Source: Shimia sp049116215 (lineage in GTDB: Bacteria > Pseudomonadota > Alphaproteobacteria > Rhodobacterales > Rhodobacteraceae). From it: a DNA stretch of 64,000 nt. The DNA is taken from NCBI RefSeq assembly GCF_049116215.1, contig NZ_JAGDZB010000001.1, positions 868,001-932,000 on the forward strand. The letters run 5' to 3'. A model generated the notes under the pieces. That model did no database searches and was not told the DNA's origin. It saw nothing but the letters and a program-made list of their open reading frames with translations. Position numbers and translations under genes: made by a program. Positions 27,776-36,206 of the stretch are shown here, one piece after another. Numbering within the stretch: position 1 is the stretch's first letter; every line of letters begins with the position of its first letter.

Positions 27776-28773
27776 TTGGTTTTCAGTTTCTCTAACAGGT
27801 CAGGGGTTGGGGCTGGCATCGTTTTTTTCAAAATGTCGGCGGGCTCTTTGAGGATGGGATGCTTTAGATTGCGCATCGCCAGGTTATAAACTCGTGGGAT
27901 GAGATCGATGTAGTGCGGTTTGCCGTAGTGCATGCACAGGCGGGTAAAAACGCCGATGATCCGGAGGTTGCGTTGCGCGCCAAGCAGGGCGTAGGCCACA
28001 TCAAACGACTGCGGGTCCAGACCTGAGGTTTGTACAAAATGCGCCTTGGTGCGGTGTTCGACTTCAATGGGAACGTCGCGGCGGGCGTCTTGCAGCAGCG
28101 AGACAAGATCGTAGGCTTTGTGGCCCAATAGGGCGTCTTGAAAGTCCAACAGACCAACTTTGGCCACACCGTCTCGATCCGGCAGCCACAATAGATTTTC
28201 GGCGTGATAGTCTCGTAACACGAGCGTGTCCGGTGCTTCGAGGTGTTCTGTCAGGAACGGGGAAATGACTTGGTGGAACTTCTCCCAGACCTGTTGCCAA
28301 GGTTGGTCCGCACCAGCGACGTACCAAGAAAACACCGGCTTAATCATCTCTGCCAGCGTTGCTGCATCCATCTGGGTCAAGCCTGAAGGCGGCGTGTGCT
28401 TATGTAGGGCAGTGAGCACGTCGGCGGCCGCGGCGTAGAGTGGGAATTCGGAGCTTGGGTCTTTGGGAATGACACGAGCAAAAAGATCGTCGCCCAGGTC
28501 CTCCAGCAGCAACAAACCTTGGCTGTGGTCCTCCAAGTAGACCTGCGGCGCGGACAATCCCTTGTTGGTTAAAAAACGCGCCATGCGCGCAAATTGGTCT
28601 GTACCGTTGCCGTCCTCATCTGGCGCGTCCATCAACACCGCAGTTGTCCCGCTGGCCAGTTTTAATCGCTTGTAGCGGCGAGCGGAAGCATCGCCAGCGA
28701 GATCGCAAATTTGGGCATTTGCCCACTCGGAGTTTGCCAAGAAGGCATCAATCAAGGCTTCACGCTCACTCAT
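27751..28773 (-). CDS. amgK: Anomeric MurNAc/GlcNAc kinase (AmgK-type phosphotransferase)
   Basis: A 340-residue kinase of the aminoglycoside-phosphotransferase fold. It has GDASARRYKRL at residue 27, the catalytic loop LVLRDYHAENLLWL (Asp188, Asn193) and the metal-binding LLDFQDALLG (Asp210). AmgK phosphorylates MurNAc at C1, and MurU then activates it. The gene overlaps murU by 25 bp and the stop of tsaE by four, consistent with one message. It is not likely to be a true aminoglycoside resistance enzyme in this context. Confidence 0.87.
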   Translation of the reverse strand: MSEREALIDAFLANSEWANAQICDLAGDASARRYKRLKLASGTTAVLMDAPDEDGNGTDQFARMARFLTNKGLSAPQVYLEDHSQGLLLLEDLGDDLFARVIPKDPSSEFPLYAAAADVLTALHKHTPPSGLTQMDAATLAEMIKPVFSWYVAGADQPWQQVWEKFHQVISPFLTEHLEAPDTLVLRDYHAENLLWLPDRDGVAKVGLLDFQDALLGHKAYDLVSLLQDARRDVPIEVEHRTKAHFVQTSGLDPQSFDVAYALLGAQRNLRIIGVFTRLCMHYGKPHYIDLIPRVYNLAMRNLKHPILKEPADILKKTMPAPTPDLLEKLKTKCATVPTP

Positions 28774-29243
28774 GCCGCAATGCCTTCAAGCTTCTTGGCC
28801 CATTTGGGGGAAGATGCAGACATCGTCAGCACGCGATGCTCCTCTTGCTGAGACAATTCAAACCGCAGTGTCAGGGCGTTTTCTGGCGCCAGTTCTGCCA
28901 ATCTGTCGGGCCACTCAACAAGACAAATCGCGTCCTCAAAGGCGTCTGTTAGACCGAGCTCGACGACTTCGTCCGGCGCGGACAGCCGATAAAGATCAGC
29001 ATGCCAGATTTCAGAGCTTGGACAGTCATAGACTTGGACCAATGTGAAGGTTGGCGAAGGCACGTCTTCCATTACCGGCAGCAGAGATTGGATCAGGTTG
29101 CGGGCAAAATGGGTTTTGCCGGCGCCAATTGACCCTTCAAGCAACAGCACGTCGCCGGGGGAGAGTGTTGTCGCCACTTGAGCTGCGAAAGCCTGGGTTT
29201 CGGCCGGTGAATTCAGAGAGATGGTGCGAGAAAAGGCGGTCAT
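28770..29243 (-). CDS. tsaE: tRNA threonylcarbamoyladenosine biosynthesis ATPase TsaE
   Basis: TsaE is the ATPase that drives the TsaB-TsaD cycle making t6A37 in tRNA. The 157-residue protein has Walker A LEGSIGAGKTHFARNLI near residue 37, then PSPTFTLVQVY and HADLYRL, and LVEWPDR with the conserved tryptophan. It heads the leftward tsaE-amgK-murU-addB-addA unit. Its partner tsaD is elsewhere in this window (46.8 kb). Confidence 0.95.
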   Translation of the reverse strand: MTAFSRTISLNSPAETQAFAAQVATTLSPGDVLLLEGSIGAGKTHFARNLIQSLLPVMEDVPSPTFTLVQVYDCPSSEIWHADLYRLSAPDEVVELGLTDAFEDAICLVEWPDRLAELAPENALTLRFELSQQEEHRVLTMSASSPKWAKKLEGIAA

Positions 29244-29291
29244 GGCGCCACAGTAAAAACGCGGCTCAGGACCTGCAAGCGAGATCGAACA

Positions 29292-30794
29292 TCAGTGCGA
29301 TGTTGGCAGTGGCATGCCGACAAGATTGATTTCCTTAAACGTCAGTAAAGTGACGCCGCCGGCTACGGGTGTTACCTCCACCGTCAACACCTCGCCGGTT
29401 TTTTTGGTCAAGGATGCGGACCAAGCGCTGCGATCGGACGTAGACAGAATACGTTTTTTTAATTTGGCCCAAACAGGTGAGGGCATGCAATCCACTTGCC
29501 AGTGTTGGAGGGCGTCATAAAAAGTGTATTTGGCAAAAGTGCGGTCCGGATCGCTTTTCCACATGTTGCGGTAGGCTTGATTGCACATGCGCAACTGACC
29601 GGTTGGGGAAAAGAGGACCAAAGCGCCTTCTACCGTGTCCAGTACGCCGTAAACCTGTTCCAGCTCGCTGCGGAAGCGACGTGTGACAGTGATTTCCGAC
29701 GTGATGTCTTCAATCAAGAAGACCAGTGCGCCGTCTGGATGGGGACGACCGGACACTTTGTAGGTGACCCCGGTGGGCAGCGTCCATGTTGCGCAATACG
29801 CGCCAAGTTGTGCTTCTTCGACGATCTGGGAAACTTGTGTGTGCCAGCTTGTTTGGCCGTTTGAAGTTGGGATCACATGGTGTTCCCGCAAGTGGTCGAA
29901 AAAGGCAAAAAGATCACAGCGATTGGACAGGAAATCTGCGGATACTCCGGTTAGCTCGATCAGCGCGGGATTGAACAATACCAGACTTTGGTTTTGGTCA
30001 AAAATTGCGAGACCCGTGGACAATTGAGCAAAGGTTTTTGAGAATGTTTGCACAAAGCTGCGACGTGCATCTTGTGCAGAAACCTCAGCATCTGCTTCCG
30101 TCGCGTAGAACATAATGTCGGGCCCTGCGTGCACCGCCGTAATATTGAACCAATGGGATTGTGAAGTATCGCGACTTGAGAGTTTTAAGCGCAAAGGCGG
30201 GTCACCGGGAGACAGGGTTGTTGTGTCAAACAGAGGCTGAGCGTCACCTTCAAAACCAAGCGATGCACCAAGTGATTTGTAGGCCGTGTTGCGCCACACA
30301 ATCATACCCTTTGTGTTGATTTTCCAGATTGGATTGGGCGCTTGAAACATGGCTTGGAAAATGGCCGTGCGGCGCGCCATGTCCGGTGCGATGTCTTGCT
30401 CCAGTGTGACGCGGGCCACATCGTTCCATTGATCCAGTGTGACAATTGATGCGTCGTTTGGATCATTGGATTTTAGAACGGTTACATCTCTTTTTTGCGA
30501 AGCACCTTGCGCGTAGGGGAAATCGGGAAAACTGGCGGACAGTTTTTGACGAAGCGCTTCCCAATCGAAACGTTCGGTTGGAACCTCTGAGCATAATCTG
30601 AGCGCGGCTGAATTGGCGTCAACCAAAGTACCGGCGCGAAACAAAAACCGGGCCACCTGAGGCGACTGTGTTTGTTGTTCGATCAAAGGCTGCGTTGTTA
30701 GCGATTTGGTTTCTCTTGATTGGTACATCACCGCGACCGCGGCCAGACTTGAAAAAACCAAAAGCACAAAAAACAAGGCACTGAATAAAAACAT
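29292..30794 (-). CDS. Membrane-anchored PAS-domain protein without a kinase
   Basis: A 500-residue protein with an N-terminal membrane segment (FLFSALFFVLLVFSSLAAVAVM) and at least two or three PAS-like regions (around 155-265, 270-390 and 390-490, for example IFQAMFQAPNPIWKINTKG and VYGVLDTVEGALVLFSPTGQ). I see no HisKA, HATPase, GGDEF or EAL domain. It presumably senses a signal and passes it to a partner. I use the ATG at 30794, which has TGAGG eight bases upstream; a TTG at 30806 is the alternative. Its neighbour is regB, about 100 bp upstream on the same strand. Confidence 0.85.
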   Translation of the reverse strand: MFLFSALFFVLLVFSSLAAVAVMYQSRETKSLTTQPLIEQQTQSPQVARFLFRAGTLVDANSAALRLCSEVPTERFDWEALRQKLSASFPDFPYAQGASQKRDVTVLKSNDPNDASIVTLDQWNDVARVTLEQDIAPDMARRTAIFQAMFQAPNPIWKINTKGMIVWRNTAYKSLGASLGFEGDAQPLFDTTTLSPGDPPLRLKLSSRDTSQSHWFNITAVHAGPDIMFYATEADAEVSAQDARRSFVQTFSKTFAQLSTGLAIFDQNQSLVLFNPALIELTGVSADFLSNRCDLFAFFDHLREHHVIPTSNGQTSWHTQVSQIVEEAQLGAYCATWTLPTGVTYKVSGRPHPDGALVFLIEDITSEITVTRRFRSELEQVYGVLDTVEGALVLFSPTGQLRMCNQAYRNMWKSDPDRTFAKYTFYDALQHWQVDCMPSPVWAKLKKRILSTSDRSAWSASLTKKTGEVLTVEVTPVAGGVTLLTFKEINLVGMPLPTSH

Positions 30795-30897
30795 GGTAGA
30801 CCTCAAAGTTATTTTGAAACAACGAGGAGTACGTAATTGAGTTGCTTAAATAGCTTACTCTAAATTGCATATTTTTCAAGCTTGCGCGCGCGTGCGG

Positions 30898-32283
30898 TTA
30901 AGATTTGTGTAAGGGATTATCACCTGTTCCAAGCGCTGAGAGGTTCATGGCCGCATCCACTTTTTCACGTGGCCAAATTACTTCGACAACCGCACCACAG
31001 CGATCGGCTCCCTCGGCATGTTCAACTAAAATGCTGGATCCATTGGCAAAACTGATTTCGGCCCCCGATCTCTCCAAAAGTGTTTTGGCTATAAATAGCC
31101 CCAACCCCATGCCCTCATACCCGGGCCGCTTTTTGACGTCTTTTGCTGACTTTCGGTATCGCACAAAGGGGTCGCCAATACGTCCAATTAGGTGAGTTGG
31201 ATACCCCGGCCCGTCGTCCAAAATGCGCACGGATACCGACTCAGTTGCGCATTCTGTCTCAACCCAAACCGACGTTTTTGAGAAGTCGACAGCGTTTTGG
31301 ATTAGGTTGCGCAGGCCATGGATGATCTCAGGGCGGCGTAAGATTTCCGGTCCGTCCAACAAGTCGTAATGATCAAAAATGATCTCTTTTCCACGTCCCA
31401 TATGGGGTTCGGCGGCCTCTTCTATAACCGTGGACAGCGGCGCTTTCCGCAAGTGCAGGTCGTCTTTTCCGGCACGCCCCATTGAACGCAGGATGTCTCG
31501 GCAGCGGTCGGCCTGCTGACGGATCAGGGCGGCGTCTTCATGCAAATCCGGATGGTCTTCCAACTCTTCCATAAGTTCCGCGCTGGTGAGTTTGATGGTG
31601 GCCAATGGGGTGCCAAGTTCGTGCGCAGCCGCGGCTACGACGCCGCCGAGATCGGTTAATTTCTGTTCGCGCGCCAGAGCCATCTGCGTGGCTGCCAAAG
31701 CTTCGCCCATGGAGGACATCTCCGACACCACGCGGCGGGAGTAGAGAGAGGAAAAGAACAGGGCAATCACAATGGCCGCCCAGTTTCCAAACAGAAAGAC
31801 ATCTGGCACACGCAGGATGAAAAAATTGTCGGTACGCAGAGGAATATGAAATTCCAAAAGAACGCTGACCAAGGCGACGGTCAGGCATCCCAGGAACACC
31901 GCTGAACGGATGGGTAGTACGGAGGCGGCAATAGAGACGGGGGCGACAACCAGGAAGGAAAAAGGGTTGTGCAGGCCGCCGGTGAGAAACAGTAGAAAGC
32001 TCAGTTGTAAGACATCAAAGAGCAACATGGCCATGTTCTCTCTTTCGGTGAGCAGCTTGTTCTCTGGAAAGACAAAAGTGGCAACCAAATTGCCTATGAT
32101 AGCGACACCAACCGCCATATAACACAGGCCGTAGTAGAGCTCTAAGTGAAAGCCAAATTGGGCCACCAGCAGCGCAACAATCTGACCGCAGATGGCAATC
32201 CAGCGCAGCATGATGAAAGTGCGCAAGCGAATCCAGTTGCTGCGACGATTTGTATTGAGCAGCTCGCCTGACAAATCCGTCAT
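30898..32283 (-). CDS. regB: Redox sensor histidine kinase RegB (PrrB)
   Basis: RegB is the membrane kinase of the global redox system RegBA, which controls respiration, carbon and nitrogen fixation and, where present, photosynthesis genes. The 461-residue product has six membrane segments, the quinone-sensing motif GGLHNPFSF at residues 102-110, the phosphoacceptor H221 in AAAHELGTPL, and the redox cysteine C261 in DRCRDILRSMG. A HATPase with DDGPGYP and GMGLGLFIAK follows. I use the ATG at 32283. It diverges from senC with an 84-bp gap, the classical arrangement. Confidence 0.96.
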   Translation of the reverse strand: MTDLSGELLNTNRRSNWIRLRTFIMLRWIAICGQIVALLVAQFGFHLELYYGLCYMAVGVAIIGNLVATFVFPENKLLTERENMAMLLFDVLQLSFLLFLTGGLHNPFSFLVVAPVSIAASVLPIRSAVFLGCLTVALVSVLLEFHIPLRTDNFFILRVPDVFLFGNWAAIVIALFFSSLYSRRVVSEMSSMGEALAATQMALAREQKLTDLGGVVAAAAHELGTPLATIKLTSAELMEELEDHPDLHEDAALIRQQADRCRDILRSMGRAGKDDLHLRKAPLSTVIEEAAEPHMGRGKEIIFDHYDLLDGPEILRRPEIIHGLRNLIQNAVDFSKTSVWVETECATESVSVRILDDGPGYPTHLIGRIGDPFVRYRKSAKDVKKRPGYEGMGLGLFIAKTLLERSGAEISFANGSSILVEHAEGADRCGAVVEVIWPREKVDAAMNLSALGTGDNPLHKS

Positions 32284-32317
32284 TTTGAGGCCTTTCCGCT
32301 TGTGTCTTTGAGCAACC

Positions 32318-32331
32318 TTGATAGGTCTCAA
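32318..32331. promoter_or_regulatory. Possible FNR/FnrL-type site between regB and senC
   Basis: TTGATAGGTCTCAA matches nine of the ten fixed positions of the FNR consensus (TTGAT, four bases, ATCAA). It lies in the only short gap between divergent regB and senC, where redox control would make sense. A single partial match may be chance. Confidence 0.4.
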
Positions 32332-32367
32332 CGTCATATCCCGCAACTAAACTTGATGAGGTTTGAC

Positions 32368-32997
32368 ATGGTTCGGATTGTGGCGGCAGTGGCCGCGTTT
32401 GTAGCGATCTTTGCGCTTGCCGGCATGTGGTACGTGAGCCGTGGCAATGGTGACGGGGATCAGTTTTCCCAGTGTCGTCAGGGACAGGTTGCCGGTGGCA
32501 CCAGTGCGATTGGTGGTCCGTTTGAGCTGGTGAATGGCGCCGGGGAAACGGTAACGGACAAGGACGTTTTGACCGAGCCTTCGTTGGTCTATTTTGGCTA
32601 TACTTTCTGCCCGGATGTCTGCCCGTTGGACAACACGCGGAATGCAGAAGCTGTTGATATCCTTGAAGCAGACGGCAAGATTGTGACGCCCGTGTTCATC
32701 ACCATCGATCCAGAGCGCGACACGCCGGAAGTGATGAGTGACTATTCGGGATACTTGCATGAACGCATGATTGGTCTGACCGGCTCTCCTGAGCAGGTGA
32801 AGGCTGCGAGCCAAGCGTATCGCACCTACTACAAGAAGCAGCCTGCGGAAGATGGCGATGAGGAGTTTTACCTCGTGGACCACTCGACCTTCACCTATTT
32901 GACACTCCCGGAGCATGGCTTTGTGGAGTACTTCCGCCGCGATGTGAGCCCTGAAAAAATGGCCGAAACTGTCGCGTGTTTCGTAGACAATATGTAG
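32368..32997 (+). CDS. senC: SCO1/SenC/PrrC family copper chaperone-like protein
   Basis: A 209-residue membrane-anchored thioredoxin-fold protein. SenC helps assemble the copper centre of cytochrome c oxidase and links oxidase activity to the RegBA signal. It has one N-terminal membrane helix (IVAAVAAFVAIFALAGMWYV), the copper/redox motif FCPDVCP (Cys81, Cys85), PVFITIDPERDTP, and a ligand-type histidine at 172 in LVDHSTF. I choose the ATG at 32368, which has GAGG upstream; an ATG at 32356 is possible. regA follows on the same strand. Confidence 0.94.
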   Translation: MVRIVAAVAAFVAIFALAGMWYVSRGNGDGDQFSQCRQGQVAGGTSAIGGPFELVNGAGETVTDKDVLTEPSLVYFGYTFCPDVCPLDNTRNAEAVDILEADGKIVTPVFITIDPERDTPEVMSDYSGYLHERMIGLTGSPEQVKAASQAYRTYYKKQPAEDGDEEFYLVDHSTFTYLTLPEHGFVEYFRRDVSPEKMAETVACFVDNM

Positions 32998-33071
32998 TGG
33001 CCGATGGTCTGTTTGACCCAATTGGCCAGGGGCGCTAATACTTGTTCAAAGACGCAGTGGGGAACAGGCAC

Positions 33072-33626
33072 ATGACGGAAAACGCGCTGTCGGAGATCGG
33101 GCCGGACAAATCACTTCTGTTGGTAGATGACGATGAGCCGTTTCTGCGGCGCCTCGCTAAGGCCATGGAAAAACGCGGTTTTGAGGTGGAGACGGCTGGG
33201 TCCGTTGCGGCGGGGCAAGCGATTGCCACTGCCCGCCCACCGGCCTATGCCGTGGTTGATTTGCGGCTTGGGGATGGCAACGGATTGGACGTTGTCGAAG
33301 TTATTCGGGACAAACGTGCGGACAGCCGGGTTGTCGTTCTGACCGGCTACGGCGCGATCGCCACGGCGGTGGCTGCGGTGAAGATTGGGGCAACCGATTA
33401 CCTCAGTAAACCGGCAGATGCGACGGATGTGATGAACGCGCTTCTGAGCGGGCCGGATGAGCTGCCACCCCCACCGGAAAATCCGATGAGTGCAGACCGG
33501 GTACGCTGGGAGCACATCCAACGGGTGTATGAATTGTGTGATCGCAATGTGAGTGAAACTGCACGCCGGTTGAACATGCACCGCCGAACGTTGCAGCGGA
33601 TTCTGGCAAAGCGCTCGCCGCGTTAA
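33072..33626 (+). CDS. regA: Redox response regulator RegA (PrrA)
   Basis: RegA is the DNA-binding partner of RegB. The 184-residue product has the receiver pocket VDDDEPF, the phosphoacceptor Asp63 in VVDLRLGDGNGLDV, and TGYGAIATAV. After a proline linker (LPPPPENP) comes a Fis-type helix-turn-helix at the end (SETARRLNMHRRTLQRIL). The ATG at 33072 gives the family N-terminus. A strong terminator follows. Confidence 0.97.
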   Translation: MTENALSEIGPDKSLLLVDDDEPFLRRLAKAMEKRGFEVETAGSVAAGQAIATARPPAYAVVDLRLGDGNGLDVVEVIRDKRADSRVVVLTGYGAIATAVAAVKIGATDYLSKPADATDVMNALLSGPDELPPPPENPMSADRVRWEHIQRVYELCDRNVSETARRLNMHRRTLQRILAKRSPR

Positions 33627-33710
33627 GATGTGATCTGACGCCCCCAAAAACAGCATCGGTATCGTGTCGGTATCGCGACTGTTTTGCGGTGGTGGGCGAA
33701 ATGTTAACAA

Positions 33711-33736
33711 ACCCGGCCAAAAAGGCCGGGTTTTTT
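33711..33736 (+). terminator. Terminator after regA
   Basis: The 8-bp perfect stem ACCCGGCC / GGCCGGGT with an A5 loop is followed by six Ts on the plus strand. The chemoreceptor gene ends just 12 bp further on from the other side. Confidence 0.93.
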
Positions 33737-33747
33737 GTTTGTGGCAA

Positions 33748-35829
33748 TTAGGATGCCTGGCGCAGCTCCGAAGGCGCGGGCGCCTCTGTGAGATCACCCG
33801 TATTAAACTGTTCCATCAACGTCGCAAGCTTGGTGGCATCTGTATGCAGCAGGTGGCCCGCAGCGGTGGATTCCTCGACCATGGCGGCGTTCTTCTGCGT
33901 GACGTCATCCAAATGGTGCACGTTGGTGTTGATCTCTTTTAGGCCCGTGGCCTGTTCCACAGATCCGGACGCGATACTTTTGACCAATTTCGAGATCTGA
34001 TTGACGCGGTCTACAATGTTGTTGAGTGCGGTGCCCGCATCCCCAACCAAATTGACGCCGTGTTGAACGTGGCCTGAACTGTCCGCAATCAAAGATTTGA
34101 TTTCAGTGGCCGCGTCCGCGGAGTTTAGCGCCAAGTGGCGGACCTCAGACGCCACCACTGCAAAGCCGCGCCCGTGTTCACCGGCACGCGCAGCCTCGAC
34201 CCCAGCGTTCAAAGCCAAGAGGTTGGTCTGAAAGGCGATGTCGTCAATCACACTGATGATCTGTGCGATTTTGGACGAAGACTTTTCAATCTCCGCCATG
34301 GCGGCAATGGCGTTTTGCACTATAACACCACTGGTGTTGGCCTCTTCGCTGGCCTGCTCCATGGTGGATTCCACGCTGCGTGCACCGTCTGCGGAGGATT
34401 GCACGGAATTGGTCAGCTCTTCCAAGGCCGCTGCCGTTTCTTCCAATGTCGCCGCCTGTCGTTCGGTGCGTTGAGAAAGATGGTCCGCTGCCTGGCTGAT
34501 TTCAGAGGCCCCAATGGTCATGTTATTGGCCGCTTCCAGAACCTCACCAATGGTCTCTTTCAGGTGGTTTAGAGACTGATTGAAGCTGATCCGGAGCGGT
34601 TCGTATTCCTCTGAGAAAGGCGTATCAATTGAGCAATCCAGATCGCCGTTTGCAAGCTGCTCCAGACCTTTGTCCAGGTGGGCGACAAAGGCTCCTCGAT
34701 CTTTGACGCGGGCCTCTTCGCTGGCGATGAGACGGTTTTCGGCCTCTTTAAGGGCGATGCGGGTCTGCTCAAGCGATTGATTGAGGAGGCCGACCTCATT
34801 TCGTGCGTTCAAGTTGGCGGGTTCGAACTCGAATTCTTTTCTGGCCAATTTGTCCATGTCTGATTGCAGATCTTTGAATTGAGATGTGAAGGCAAAGATC
34901 AGTCGGAAGCCCACCAGAAGGCTTAACAGGGTGCACAACGCGCCAGCCGCCAAGGTGAACCGAAGCGCCGTTTGCGCGGCGGCGGCCTCTGTTGTGGCCA
35001 GCATGTTCATGTGGTCGGCCACGTGCAATTCCAGGTCCCGCAACGAGGAGATCCACGAGGTGGCGCGTTCAAACCAGTCTTTTGGTGTCATTGGCGTGAC
35101 GGCGCCGCCCGCACCCGCGCTTAGGATATTGGCGCGAATGTCCGGTAGGCCGGTGGGCGCCAGACCTGCGCGTACATCGACGTCCGGCAGATGGTGTTTC
35201 AGCGACAGCGCGGCGATATCAAGCAGGCGTGTTTCCGCAGCGCTGGTTTCAGCGAACCACTGGTAGATCGGCGGCGCAAACGTGCCCTGTGCAAAACCCA
35301 CAGCACCGGCGGCCCGTTGTTGGCCAGCCATTTCTTTGGCGTAGGTCATGTTCACCAAAGCCGCACTGATCTGGGCCAGCTCGGCGTTGTTTTGATGCAG
35401 CAGCGTGCTGCTCACGTTTGCAAGAATATTGGCAATCATTCCGGAGTAGCCGCCGCCGATGTCTCCCAATGGCAAAGATTTGCGGGTCACACCGGGGCGC
35501 AAAGACGCCAGTGGATCAATGTGCTGGCGCAGCTCGGCGGTATCTTTGGTGACAGCGGACAGAGCTGCATCAGTTGCGCTGCGGGCCTCGATTAAATTGT
35601 CGGGCAATGTGTCTGTTTGGGTGGCGGAAAGGAAAGCGGCAGACAGGCCGCGTTCAACCTGGAGCGTGTGCACCACTCGTAGGAGGGTTGTGGCGTGCTG
35701 CGCTATGGACTGCGTGGCCTCTGCGTTTTGGCTACGGTGCCAGTGGGCCTGCGTTTTAAGGCCGCCGATGGCCAGCAGGGCCAATAACGGAACGGTCATA
35801 ATTGCGAGTATTTGTGATCTAAGTGACAT
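33748..35829 (-). CDS. Methyl-accepting chemotaxis protein with NIT sensor domain
   Basis: A 693-residue chemoreceptor. It has a membrane segment at about 8-26 and a large periplasmic region with the NIT-domain signature LQVERGLSAAFLS near residue 57, a family linked to nitrate and nitrite sensing. A second membrane segment lies near 293-318, followed by HAMP-like regions. The conserved signalling hairpin IAFQTNLLALNAGVEAARAGEHGRGFAVVA-type block is near 560-590 (AAGHLLHTD region after it). The ligand is inferred only from the domain type. No flagellar or che genes are nearby. Confidence 0.94.
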   Translation of the reverse strand: MSLRSQILAIMTVPLLALLAIGGLKTQAHWHRSQNAEATQSIAQHATTLLRVVHTLQVERGLSAAFLSATQTDTLPDNLIEARSATDAALSAVTKDTAELRQHIDPLASLRPGVTRKSLPLGDIGGGYSGMIANILANVSSTLLHQNNAELAQISAALVNMTYAKEMAGQQRAAGAVGFAQGTFAPPIYQWFAETSAAETRLLDIAALSLKHHLPDVDVRAGLAPTGLPDIRANILSAGAGGAVTPMTPKDWFERATSWISSLRDLELHVADHMNMLATTEAAAAQTALRFTLAAGALCTLLSLLVGFRLIFAFTSQFKDLQSDMDKLARKEFEFEPANLNARNEVGLLNQSLEQTRIALKEAENRLIASEEARVKDRGAFVAHLDKGLEQLANGDLDCSIDTPFSEEYEPLRISFNQSLNHLKETIGEVLEAANNMTIGASEISQAADHLSQRTERQAATLEETAAALEELTNSVQSSADGARSVESTMEQASEEANTSGVIVQNAIAAMAEIEKSSSKIAQIISVIDDIAFQTNLLALNAGVEAARAGEHGRGFAVVASEVRHLALNSADAATEIKSLIADSSGHVQHGVNLVGDAGTALNNIVDRVNQISKLVKSIASGSVEQATGLKEINTNVHHLDDVTQKNAAMVEESTAAGHLLHTDATKLATLMEQFNTGDLTEAPAPSELRQAS

Positions 35830-36117
35830 CTGTTTCCCCAGATTATTTGGATCGAATCTGAAAGTGCCTGAAGCGGTCCTAGGCAGAGGTGCCTGAACAA
35901 TGTCTTAAAGAGAAAACTGTCGGTAAGTTTTGCCGGGATGGTCCGGGGTGCCACCGCATAAGTGGTATTCTGCGCCTATTTTTATAAGTCTTTGTTCCGG
36001 AAGAAGATTGAGTGGCTGAAAGAAATACACTTATTAGGTGCATCTTTTCGGCAAGGACTTCTTCATCAATTTCACGTTTTTGTGAGGGGTGCGGGGCTCC
36101 TTGGGAAACCGCACACG
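35830..36117. other. Non-coding stretch upstream of the chemoreceptor gene
   Basis: I see no credible gene here. It must hold the promoter of the leftward chemoreceptor gene next to 35830 and the downstream region of the dehydrogenase gene. No clear sigma-28 or other promoter motif could be assigned by eye. Confidence 0.6.
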
Positions 36118-36141
36118 AAAAACCCGGCCGCAGGGGCCGGG
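36118..36141 (-). terminator. Terminator after the amino-acid dehydrogenase gene
   Basis: The stem CCCGGCC / GGCCGGG (36123-36129 and 36135-36141) is followed on the minus strand by a run of Ts. Two more short hairpins precede it: GGTTC/GAACC at 36147-36160 and CGCCCCT/AGGGGCG at 36165-36187. Confidence 0.88.
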
Positions 36142-36206
36142 CAGTGGGTTCGTGAGAACCGGAACGCCCCTCCCAGGAGAAGGGGCGATTATTCTTTGAG
36201 GAGGAT

